A DNA stretch of 64,000 nucleotides from Thinopyrum elongatum (taxonomy: Eukaryota; Streptophyta; Magnoliopsida; Poales; Poaceae): assembly GCA_011799875.1 (NCBI GenBank), contig CM022302.1, positions 185,930,942-185,994,941 on the forward strand. Reading direction: 5' to 3'. The notes below the pieces were generated by a model. That model was not told the DNA's origin. It was given only the letters and a program-made list of their open reading frames with translations, and made no database searches. Numbering within the stretch: position 1 is the first letter of the stretch; each line of letters starts with the position of its first letter. Both the position numbers and the translations under genes were made by a program. Positions 32,958 through 43,528 of the stretch are shown here, piece after piece.

Positions 32958-33291
32958 CTATGAAAATGCCAAATTGTTTAAAGAAAAAGTTAAAAGATGG
33001 CATGACAAAAGAATCCAAAAATAGGAATTTAAAGTAGGTGATCAAGTTCTTTTGTACAACTCTCGTTTCAGATTCTTTGCAGAAAAACTTCTCTATAAAT
33101 GGGAAGGACAATATATCATCAAAGAGGTTTATCGCTCTGGAGCTATTAAGGTCAACAACGCTGTGGGCACAAATCCAAGAGTGGTTAATGGGCAAAGAAT
33201 TAAACATTATATCTCAGGTATGCCCATTAATGTTGGAACTAATATTATTCAACTAATGACACCGGAGGAGCACATAGAAGAGACCTTCTAG
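32958..33291 (+). pseudogene. Integrase C-terminal domain of Gypsy element E
   Basis: After the CTA at 32958-32960 a frame reads AKLFKEKVKRWHDKRIQK, a stop (TAG near 33024), then EFKVGDQVLLYNSRFRFFAE and the Gypsy integrase tail (KWEGQYIIKEVYRSGAIKVN, then VNGQRIKHYISGMPIN) to TAG at 33291. This is the DNA-binding end of pol of a Gypsy element with a long C-terminal extension. The catalytic part would lie upstream but has been replaced by the CACTA-like element. Confidence 0.8.
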
Positions 33292-33636
33292 AACGCTCCA
33301 GAACCCTGAAAAGGAGTAGGTAACCTACTCCAAAAGTTCCACAAAAGTACTTTTTGTTTGTTTCGGAATATATAAAAAATTAGGATAATAATAAGCAATC
33401 AGGAAAGTGCACGGTGAAGCGACAAGCCCAGGGGGCACGCCCTACCCCACTGAATGCGCCTCCCGAGCTTGGGTCTCCCTCATGGACTTTCCGAACTCCA
33501 TTTTTCCTCCATATTACTTGTCGTGCAGGGGAAAATTTCATTATATATACTCTCGGATGTTTTGACCACTGTATCGCAAGATTCTCCTCTGTCCTTGTTT
33601 GTGCTATTTTCTGTCAGATTTCCAAAGCCAGGCATC
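33292..33636 (+). other. Spacer of element E after pol
   Basis: No domain. It links the integrase end to a small downstream ORF and may hold a splice acceptor or promoter for it; CTGTCAGATTTCCAAAG precedes the ATG at 33637. Confidence 0.4.
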
Positions 33637-33786
33637 ATGTCTTCTTCCTCCTCCAACAACGTGGGAGACGATGCTTGGTTGATGCAGATGGAGCTCAGGA
33701 GAGAAGAGGAGGAGGAGGTCACCATGGAGGAAGATGATGGGGATTCACTAGAAGTGCACCATCCGGCTTCCGAGAGGGACACCCTA
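33637..33786 (+). pseudogene. Third ORF of element E, first part, interrupted by a CACTA element
   Basis: The frame starts MSSSSSNNVGDDAWLMQMEL, is acidic (RREEEEEVTMEEDDGDSLEV) and stays open up to the CACTA insertion at 33786. On the other side of the CACTA (from 40345) the same frame continues for about 23 codons to a TAG near 40414. A small acidic ORF after pol is known in some grass Gypsy elements, with unknown function. It shows no membrane segment, so it is not an envelope-like protein as far as visible. Confidence 0.5.
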
Positions 33787-33801
33787 CACTACTAGGGAAA
33801 A

Positions 33802-34400
33802 CCTTATACACAGAGGTATAGCAGTAGCGCTGGTTAGAACTAAGCACTACTTCTACTTAGTAGTAGCGCGCGTCAAAAAAGCACGCTACAACTATAGTTG
33901 TAGCAGTAGCGCGTCTGCACAAAAAAGGGCTACTACTATAATTCCCACACTGTTGCCGGTAGGCTAGGAATAGTAGTAGCAAGCCTGAGGAAAACACGCT
34001 ATTGCTAAGTGCCTTGTAGCAGCGCGTTTCTGTTGTAGAGCGCTACTGCTAAGAAAAAGAAAATAAGTAGAAAAATAAATAGAAAAGTAAATGAAAATGA
34101 AATAAATAGAAAAAGGAGAAATGAAAAAAAGAAAAAGAAAAGAAAAAGAAAAATAGAGGAGAAAGGCATAGCAGTAGCGCTTGTTCTCACAAAGCGCTAT
34201 AGATACGTTAGCAGCAACGCTTTTGGCGTACCCGCGCTATAGCTAAGTTCGTTAGATAAAAGGAAAAGAAAAGGGAAAATAAATAGCTACTTCCTGTAGC
34301 ATCAGCACGTTTTGGTGGAAAGCGCTATAGCTAACTTAGCTATAGCGCGTTTTTCGTACCAGCGCTACTGCTAGTTTGACTTAACCACGCTCAAAATTTT
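33802..34400. repeat. Left subterminal repeats of the CACTA element
   Basis: AGCAGTAGCGC and variants (TAGTAGTAGCGC, GCGCTACTGCTA) occur in both orientations about every 30-60 bp. An A/G-only tract lies at 34045-34150. Confidence 0.8.
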
Positions 34401-34693
34401 GCTAAGTCCTTTTCCCCCCTCTCCCCTTCTCCCCCACTCGATCTGTCGCCGCCGTCGCCCGAGCCTGCCCTCGCCCTGTGCCCGAGCACGCCCGAGACAC
34501 CGGCCGTCGCCCGAGTCCGCCCTCGCCCTCACCGCCGCCGCTCGAGGCTGCCCTCGACCTCACCACCACCGCCCTGGACCTCACCGCCGCCGCACCCGAC
34601 CTCGCCGCCGCCGCCCGAGCCCTCCCTGGACCGTCGCCGCCCGAGCCCGCCCTCGCCGCGGACCGTAAGCCTCTGCCTCTCCTCTCCCATGCC

Positions 34694-34730
<37 letters not shown>

Positions 34731-35962
34731 TAGCTAGGGCAAATTTCATAGAGCGCTACTGTGATGATGTTCATATGAACCCTAGATTTGTTTAGGACAG
34801 TAGGAATTTTTTAGCATTTAGGAAAATAATTTAGCAATTTTTTTTAGGAAATTAGCTTTGGCAATTTTTTTATGAAAAATGCCTAAACAGTAATTCCATT
34901 TAGCTTTAAATTAATAGAGGGTATATAAATAATAGTAGCATTTAGCTTTAAATTAATAGAGGCTATAAACAAAAAACAATAGCATTTAACTATAAAAAAT
35001 TATTTGGACTATGGACCTGAGTCTGGTCCAAATTTCATTCAAATGAAATTTGAATTATTTGGACTATGGACCTGAATATTTTTGAAGAAATTGGGTGTAG
35101 GTACTAAGGTCTTGCTGTGAAAATTTTGGTGAGGTCAGAAGGGTTAGAGAAAATGGAGTTCCTTTGCAATTTCTAATAAGGTCAAGTATTGTTGGAATAT
35201 TTGCTCTAAAACAATTTGGATGAAAAGAAAATAATGTGTGTGTGTGTGTGAGAGGAATAGCTAGAACAGAATTTGGGTTCTGTCCTAGGCAGAGAAGTGT
35301 TTAGTGAGGTCATTTTGCAAAGGTTTTTTGTTTTGAAAAGACCACTATTTTTCAAGGAAAAGAATTTAGGCAAGTTTTATTTTAATGATGATCCCTTCCT
35401 ACACTTTTAGCTTTAGACAAAAAACAAAAGTATTTAGCTAAAAAAAACAGAATTGTTTTTCTTTTTCAAAAACTTGGTTAAAGTAATTGTTGCTATGTCA
35501 ATGAAAAACAAGATTGATGTTATATGATATATGTCATTGATGTTCATTTGCATATTCCATTATTGTTGATTATATCTTTTCATTGAAGTGGTCATGTTAT
35601 ATGCAAATTCCTCAATAGTGTTTGCTCATGTTATATGCAACATTGAAGTGGTTCGATTGTGCCAAAGTGGCCTTTTGTTGTTTCCAGGGAATGAAGCCGA
35701 GTGGCCTATGTTTTGTCGGAATGTTGATTCATTTCCGTTCTGGCAAATTTCAGGTGCTCAATTTTTCCACTTTTAGCAAAGGTCATGCCAAAATTTTCCG
35801 TCAATTTCGGCATGACTTGTGCTACAAACTAGGACATATCGAGTGCTCGGGATTTGCCGCACCGGGAAGGAATCAATGTTCCTGCAAAACATAGGCCTTT
35901 TTTATGTCATTATTCATTTTATTAGGTCTAGAATTAATTGACTAGATTTAATCGTAGGAAAC
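34401..35962. other. Non-coding 5' part of the CACTA element
   Basis: 34430-34680 is a CCG-rich low-complexity stretch, followed by a (CT)n run of about 17 units at 34698-34731. 34800-35600 is AT-rich. 35640-35893 reads a short conserved-looking segment without a recognised domain. The promoter for the gene starting at 35963 should lie here. Confidence 0.5.
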
Positions 35963-38900
35963 ATGGCTAGCAACGATGAAGGACATGGTTCTGGTGATAG
36001 CAACATCTACCTGGCAGCAGACGATTATTTGAACCTTCTCGACGAGCAACGGTTGTTGCAGGGCCCACCTGTCACATCCGAGACCGACATCAAGACCGGT
36101 GCCGAGACTAGCGTTGAGACCCAGACCAACACCGAGACCGGCATCGAGACTGGCGAAGTCAGTATAGAACCGAAACCGAAGAGGAGACGTCGACGCCCAA
36201 ACCAGCTCATCACTACTAGACTGGTGGTCACAGAGGTGGACGACGGCAATTTTGAGCCAAAAGAGCCTGGGGAAGTGCGAGCGTGCTACGGCAATCAAAT
36301 AGGGTGCATCGTACGGACAACCGCCACCATCAATGATGAGAAACTAAAGAAGATAGAAAATATGAAGCTCTCCCTCCTAACGAAGCTACACCAGATATTC
36401 TTGTTCTCGGGCCGGGATGAAAAGAAATATACTGATCCAGATAAAGACCCGGCAATGAAGAAGATAAACAAACGCGCCATGAGCAAGTTTAGCGACACGT
36501 TGGCCGCCTGGAAAGTAAGGGTGAAAGCAAAGATCATCGATAAAAAGGAACCCTACTCCGAGATTGTAAAGGATAATCCGACAATTACGGAAGAGCAGTT
36601 TGAAATATTCAAGGCGGCTTGCGTTGCCGAAGCTGCCAAAGAAAAGTCGAAGTACATGAAGGGGCTTCAAGAGAGGAACATGGGGTGCCACCACCTTGGA
36701 AGCTGTGGTTACACAGGGAAGAGGTCCATATGGGCCAAGGAGGAAGCGAAACGCGAAAGTCTGGGCATCCCAGACACCTTGGCGGAGTTCACCGTCCCGC
36801 AGGAGCGTGATGTCCTCAGGGCCCGGTACCGTTGGGACCTAGTGAAGAAGGTTTTCGAGACGAACACGGTCACGACGGAGTTCATGAGACTGCTGGTAAT
36901 TTTAGCTTCTCATCAATTCGACTGCACGTTTAGTCATATTTTTAAACGATCCTTGTTCCTTTTGAAGAGAGAGCAGCACAGGATTGCGGCCGAAAGCGAC
37001 TCGCCGTCTGAGGCGTTGGCGAGGCCCAAGTGGGACACCCCATTCAACCGCGCCTTGAACATATTGAAATGACTCCCGGTGGACACTCGGCCATCGTATG
37101 GACGCGTGCACGGCGTCAGAGACGGTGCCACATGGAAGAAGTACTACCGTGAGACCATGGAGGAGAGAAAGGAAAGACGGAGGTTAAATGAAGAAAACAT
37201 CGACAAGAAGGTTGAGATTGTGGTTGAGAAGAAATCAGTTGAGACAGTCGTAGCAGCGGTAGCTGCCGCAAAACATGAGATTGCAGATTCGTATGGTGTC
37301 TTGGTTCGGGCTATCGTCAGTTGGAGCAGGCAAAATCCAAATAAAGAGGCAGCGGACTTTCCCCTTTCCGACTTCTTCGGGAGCAGCTCGACTAGCATTG
37401 CACCAGCACCTGCTCCTGCACCTGCTCCAGCACCTGCTCCTGCACCGGCTCCCGCACCTGCTCATAGCAGCCCGTCCTCCGTCTCGGACGTGCTCGGCGA
37501 TGCTTTGTCTTTGGCTGAGCTCGACGCCCTCACGGTACCTGTCACACCGGCCCTCTTCAATATATGTATAATCTCCCATTTCCATTGGCTTTCGGATGTC
37601 TCATGTCGCAGACATGTCTTTGAAGGCCGATGTAACCCCGTGCACCATATTGTACACCATCAGCAGCCAGAAGGTGGACGTGGGGAAGGCGACAATAGTG
37701 AAGCCGAAGGAACAATTGTTCCACAGCCGGCAGATCCCCCCCTGACGTCTTCAAGGTTTCTGTGGCCAGTGTCAAACCAGGCCACGAGAATTTGGCTCCT
37801 CCATTACTAGGGGGAGATGACGACAAGACCCCATGACAGCTTGGTGATTGCAAGAGGTGGGTCCTGTTGTGGCCAAAGAGTCTGCTTCGTCTGGAGGGGG
37901 CCAGGAGCACACCCACGACCACGCAGCCTTAGCAAGGTATGAACATCAACACCCACCTACCCAATTAGCGTCACATGTCATGCCGGGTGATAGCAGATGG
38001 GGTGAGGAAGAGGCTCCATTAGTCGCTGATGATGTCGCCGACGTTGAAGAAGCAATGCATGATATCGATGCCATCGATGAGGATGAGGATGACGATGACA
38101 CTCTACAGTATCTCAATACCGGCGCCTATGATGACGGAGGATTGATGGCTCAGCAGTATGAGTACTCAGGGTTTGAGCGTCATGAGTCGGTGCCTGAATT
38201 GCCGGAGGATGAATGTATTATAGACAACCTTCCAGTAGCAAAGAAGCATAGGAAGAGATCGAGGAAAGGCAACAAAGCTGCTTCTATGATCCAGCTGCCT
38301 CAGCAGCCTCGGGTTCTAGACCGTATAGCTATCCCCGGTGCTACAAAATGTCATATCCCCGGTCATCCGATCCTACCTAAGGCAGCGGTAGAGGCCATAT
38401 ATGGCGATATAAGGAGACTTCATGACGATGTGCTGCGAAGAGAGAAAAGCCTAATCGCCTCGAAAAATCCAGGATACCCACTCTACGTGGTTAACGTGCC
38501 GCGGCAAAGGTTGTACGTCGACACATTCCCCGCGGAGAAGTTCTTCCTTCGATTCGATTACATCTTCGACATGTTTCACTTGAAAAAGCTGGATTTTACG
38601 TTTGTCCGTCTTTTTGCCTTGTACATGAACTACATCATCGGTATTGAGCAGGTACCTTATATCTGTGTCGCTGACCCGTACTTCATGCTTGAGAGCTTCT
38701 TGGCAGTCTGCCCAGAGCACCGTGAATATGCGAGGGACTACATCGCCGATTTCATGGTCGCCAATAAGGACAAAGAGATGATTCTCGTGCCTTATCATCC
38801 CATGTAAGTCATCCGTGCGGATATCCTTCCTTCGATTTCAATCATTCATTTGCATGGTGGAGGCTAATTTGAGGTGTACTTATTTTGCGCAGCCATGGGC

Positions 38901-39478
38901 GCACCGTCCTCATCATCCTTTACCCCCGATTCTCCCACGCTCTTTACATGGACTCGTTGAAGAACATGAGCAAAAAGGATTACACCCACATCAAGTCTGT
39001 TCTCGACAGTGCTATCTTTATCTACGGCGTACGGGGTGGAGAGATCAAGACCAGGAAGACAAGGAACCGCAGGCCCGCCTTCGGCCATAAGACCGACTTC
39101 TGCTACATCCAGCAACCGAGTGGTACTCTTAGTGATGGATTCTATGTCCTACACCACATGCTGGAGTACAGACGGGATCAGCAGAACCTTCGCATGTCAC
39201 CTACATTCGGCGATGCCCATATTCTGCAATGGGCAAAGAACTTAGGAGATATCCTAGATCATCGACTTCGAGCTAAGTTCTATCACATCTAGCGTGAACT
39301 TGCCCAAATCATCGTGAAGGAGGTCGTCGAAAAAACAGGGATGTTCTACAAAGAAGGGCAAATGTCACGGGAAGACGTCCGAACACGCGTATCGGCTCAG
39401 CATCTCGACCTGAAGCCTTTCACTGCGCTCGGGGACTATCTCCCTGACTTGGCTAGATGGCATGACATGTTGGAGTGA
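35963..39478 (+). pseudogene. CACTA ORF2-like gene (Transposase_24-type N-terminus, Ulp1-like C-terminus)
   Basis: ATG at 35963 opens a 370-codon frame with an acidic Thr/Glu-rich start, a basic KPKRRRRRPNQL patch and a plant En/Spm-type (Transposase_24-like) domain (about residues 100-300). A 72-bp GT...AG intron (36896-36967) is in frame. A TGA at 37070 interrupts the following coiled coil and Ala-Pro repeat (37401-37450). A second likely intron (37535-37613) leads to ADVTPCTILYTISSQKVDVG. A third part (37848-38807) carries an acidic region and, after an intron to about 38892, a protease-like core: HGRTVLIILYPRFSHALYMD then QQPSGTLSDGFYVLHHM. His and Asp of the Ulp1 (C48) triad are visible, but the Cys expected before GFYV is Ser/Asp. 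TAG at 39290 and the end at 39478 complete it. These proteins are thought to help CACTA transposition; this copy is inactive. Confidence 0.7.
37401..37450 (+). repeat. Ala-Pro coding microrepeat
   Basis: A run of CACCTGCTCCTGCACCGG-type units encodes about ten Ala-Pro pairs between the two conserved parts of the CACTA gene, probably a flexible linker. Confidence 0.8.
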
Positions 39479-40329
39479 TTGACGATATATGACAATGTGT
39501 CCGTTTAGTCCATACTTTCTCTATGACAAAACTTTGAGTTATGCATGACGAAACTTTATTTGTGATGTAATTAAACCATCCTCCTCAACTAGCGAAGATC
39601 ACTCTAGTTAGGGCATTTTGGGTACAATGAACTTTGTTATTTATGCTGATGATATGTTGCTTCTATTTTTGCCAAGTCTGTCTCTTTCTGTTGCTCAACT
39701 ATATATGTTGCATATCATCGACTCATGTGACGATGCAGGTGCATAGATCATCGATGGCGAAGAAGTGCTACGCCAGGAGTATACGACTAGTGGCCGGAGT
39801 GTCAGGCCCAGGTTTACCGGTTTCTGATTTCCGAGCGACTGCCAGTAGTTAGTTTAGGTTCACGCTTGTGCGAGGGAGGGATACGAACCGACGCCTCAAG
39901 AAGTACTACGTTATGTGTGATGAGACATGTGTCATGTAACTTGTATAGCTATATCACGTGATTATGATGTGACGACATGATTTGTGTTGGATGATATGAT
40001 GAGACTATTATGTGTATGATATGATGAGCATATTGCATGTTTATGATATGATTAGAATACTGTATAAAACCTGTACAAAAACATCGCAAATACGTAGCAA
40101 AAAAAAGAGATATGAGAAAATATAGTAGTAGCGCTCTTTAGCGCTGGACTAGAAAACGCTACTGCTAAAGCACTTAGCAGTAGCGCTGGTGTGGAAAGCG
40201 CTACTGCTAAGTTGGTATAGAAGTAGCGCATGTCAAAACGCACTACTGATAAATGTTAGCTGTAGTGCCGTATCAGTAGCGCGGGTACCCGTGCTACTGA
40301 TACACTAAATACCCGTGCTACTGCTAGGC
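39479..40329. repeat. 3' part and right subterminal repeats of the CACTA element
   Basis: 39479-40115 is non-coding; an ORF at 39634 is probably spurious. 40118-40329 repeats the AGCAGTAGCGC and GCGCTACTGCTA motifs of the left end, again in both orientations. Confidence 0.75.
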
Positions 40330-40344
40330 TTTTCCCTAGTAGTG

Positions 40345-41807
40345 CTAGCAGGCATCTCCACAACTCCAAACCCCCATCAAGCTATGCGGACGACATCTAA
40401 CCAAGCAAGCCCCTAGATGCCAAAGGGACCTGCCCCTAGGAAGCCCCTACATAGGTTACATCGGGACAATTTTCATAATTTCATTCATAATTATGGGGTT
40501 AAGAATACTCCCCGTATGCACATACCCTCCAATTGCGACATCACTCGTCCAACTGAAACTGTTGCAGGAAAGAATGCTTGGGGGCATAAAATAAACACCT
40601 TAGGGTTGAAATTCAAAATAATGCTGAGGTTATCCAACATGTGCTCCAAGAAATCCAGATTTTGAAAGAGATCCTGATGAGCATTGTGAAGGACAAGCCT
40701 ACTTGATCATCACCACCATCACCGAAGAAAGACACTTGAGTACACGGGTATGGGCACCACCCTTGGCTTGTTCCAAGCTTGGGGGAGGTGCCCCGATATC
40801 ATATCACCATCACTTTTATCATCATTATCTATCTTAGTTCGATCCTTAGTTATTTTGTGATTTAGAAGAATGAAGTTTTAGTATTATCTAGTTTCGAGTG
40901 CTTGTTTCGTGATCTATCTATCTATGTAATTGTGTGAGAGTTATATCATAAAGAGTAATTTTGAGTTTTGCTTTACTTTCTTGTTTCAATCTTAGCGATG
41001 AAAGAAAAATAATAAAGAATGAAAAGATCGTATACTAATCCCATGGGGAGTAATGACTTCACATAAAAGAAGTGTAGTTGATATAATTTGTTGGAAGTTG
41101 GCAAAAATAGCATCGTTCATTGGTGCAATCCATGAAAAAAGTAATGAAGGAAGACAAGTCTCACATATAAATATACTATCTTGGACATCTTTTATGATTG
41201 TGAGCCACCATCAAATATTCTATATCAATTAGTTGAAGTTGGACAAGGAAGACAACGTAATGATTTATGGTTGCTTATATTCACACAGAAGTTATATTGT
41301 CATGGATCTTCTAACATGTGATGCTTGTCTAGGATCTTTTGCTAGCCAAAAATCGCACAAAGTAGAGATACTACTTGTGCATCCAAAAACCCTTAAACCC
41401 AGTCTCTTGCAATGAGTGTCCACCTTAACTACCTATGGATTGAATAAGATCCTTCAAGTAAGTTGTCATCGGTGCATAAAGCAATAAAAATTGCTCTTAA
41501 ATATGTATGATCTTTTATTGTAAGGGAAAATAAGCTTTGTACGATCTTGTGATGGCAAAGAAATAAAAGCGACGGACTGCATAATAAAGGTTGCTATCAT
41601 AAGGGGCAATATAAAGTGACGTTCCTTTACATTAAGAGCTTGCACATCCAAAAATAAAAAGTGCATGACAACCTCCGCTTCCCTCTGCGAAGGGCCTATC
41701 TTTTACTTTTATGTATTTATTTTTATGCAAGACCCAACAATGTTCATCCCTATTCCGCTCTATGTACTATTTAGTGGCAAGCATCATGTGGTGGAGATAG
41801 ACCCAGG

Positions 41808-41844
<37 letters not shown>

Positions 41845-41928
41845 GTATATACATACATATCCGATTGAATGTAGGTGATCATGAGTTATTATTCTTGACA
41901 TTATCCTCGAGATAAATAAGTTGGGAGG
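40345..41928 (+). mobile_element. Middle part of Gypsy element E
   Basis: It continues the third ORF to a TAG near 40414, followed by a second short open frame (PAPRKPLHRLHRDNFHNF and KNTPRMHIPSNCDITRPTET, 40417-40665). The rest is non-coding with AAGCTTGGGGGAGG at about 40777, a CTTCCCTCTGCGAAGGGCC motif at 41678-41696 and a (TA)n tract at 41806-41850. Element D interrupts it at 41929. Confidence 0.6.
41806..41850. repeat. (TA)n microsatellite
   Basis: An almost pure TATATA tract with a few C interruptions. Confidence 0.9.
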
Positions 41929-43499
41929 TGATATGTCTCCTACGTATCTATAATTTTTTATTGTTCCAAGCTGTTATATTATCAATCTTGGATGTTTTAT
42001 ATTCATTTTATAGCAACTTTATATCATTTTTAGGGACTAACCTATTGACATAGTGCCTAGTGCCAGTTGCTATTTTTTGCTTGTTTTTTACTTCGCAGAA
42101 TATCCATATTAAACAAAGTCCAAATGCAGCGAAACATTTTGGAGAATTTTTCTGCCCAGAAGACACCTAGGAGGCCCAAGAGGTGCTCCAGAGGGGCCCA
42201 CTAGGCGCCAGGGTGCGCTAGAGGCCTCTGGCACGCCCTAGTGGGTAGTGGGGACCACAGGCACCCGCTCCACCACCTCTCAGCTCTATAAATACTCTAA
42301 TATTCCGGAAACCCTTGGGGTGTCGAGAGATCAGAGTTTCGACCGCCGCAAGTTCTAGAACCACGAGATCCAATCTAGAGGCCTTTTCCGGCACCTTGCC
42401 GGAGGGGTCAACGATCACGGAGGGGTTCTTCATCATCACCCTTGCCCCTCCGATGATGCATGAGCAGTTTACCACAGACCTATGGGTTCGTAGGTAGTAG
42501 CTAGATGGCTTCTTCTCTCTTTTTGATCTTCAATACAATGTTCTCCTTGATGTTCTTGGAGATCTATTTGATGTAACTCTTTTTTGCGGTGTGTTTGTTG
42601 GGGTCCGATGAATTGTGAGTTTATGATCAGATCTATCTATGAATATTATTTGATTCTTTGTTGAATTCTTATATGCATGATTGTTATAGCCTTGTATTTC
42701 TTCTCCGAAAACTTTGGTTTGGTTTGGCCAACTAGATTTATTTTTCTTGCCATGGGAAGAGGTGCTTTGTGATGGGTTCAATCTTGCGGTGCTCAATCTC
42801 AGTGACAGAAAGAGACATGACACGCATGTATCATTGCCATTAAGGATAAAAAGATGGGGTCTATTCCTACATGAATAGATCTTGTCTACATCATGTCATC
42901 ATTCTTATTGCATTACTCTATTTTTTCATGAACTTAATACACTAGATGCATGCTGGATAGCGGTCGATGTGTGGAGTAATAGTAGTAGATGTAGGCAGGA
43001 GTCGGTCTACTAATCTTGGACATGATGCTTATATACATGATCATTTCCTTGGATATCATCTTAATTATTTGCTTTTCTATCAATTGCCCAATAGTAATTT
43101 GTTTAGCCACCGTATGCTATTTTCTCGAGAGAAGCCTCTAGTGAAATCTATGCCCCCCGGGTCTATTTCCTATCATATTGTTTTCAGATCTATTAATCCA
43201 AAAATCCAAAAATACCTTGTTGCACTTTTCTTTACCTATTTTATTTTGTGTTTTTGTTAGATCTATTCAACCAATCTCATACAATTTAGTCTATCTCAAT
43301 ACCGAGGAGGGATTGACAACCCCTCTTACGCGTTGGGTTGTAATTTTTTTTATTTGTGTGAAGGTACTGCTTACATAGTTTGGTGGATCCTCCTACTGGA
43401 TTGATACCTTGGTTTCATAACTGAGGGAAATACTTACCGTTGCTGTGTTGCATCACCCTCTCCTCTTCGGGGAAATACCAACGCAGATACAAGCAATCA
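41929..43499 (+). repeat. 5' LTR of element D (1571 bp)
   Basis: TGATATGTCTCC...CAAGCAATCA; nearly identical to 45472-47046. Confidence 0.9.
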
Positions 43500-43510
43500 G
43501 GAAGAATTTC

Positions 43511-43528
43511 TTGCGCCGTTGCCGGGAA
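43511..43528 (+). promoter_or_regulatory. Primer-binding site of element D
   Basis: TTGCGCCGTTGCCGGGAA follows 11 bp after the LTR end and differs at two positions from the tRNA-Asp complement. Confidence 0.75.

Larger units (their letters stand above)
33787..40344 (+). mobile_element. Complete non-autonomous CACTA transposon (6558 bp)
   Basis: Perfect 15-bp inverted termini CACTACTAGGGAAAA (33787-33801 and, inverted, 40330-40344) are flanked by a direct CTA duplication (33784-33786 and 40345-40347). Subterminal AGCAGTAGCGC-type repeats fill both ends. Inside is one multi-exon gene of the second CACTA type, but no TNP2 transposase, so movement needed a partner element. It is inserted into the third ORF of element E. 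Confidence 0.92.

Noticed and set aside
34399..34749. ORFs of 89-115 codons, Pro/Arg/Ala-rich
   Set aside because: CCG-rich and (CT)n low-complexity DNA, open in several frames on both strands.
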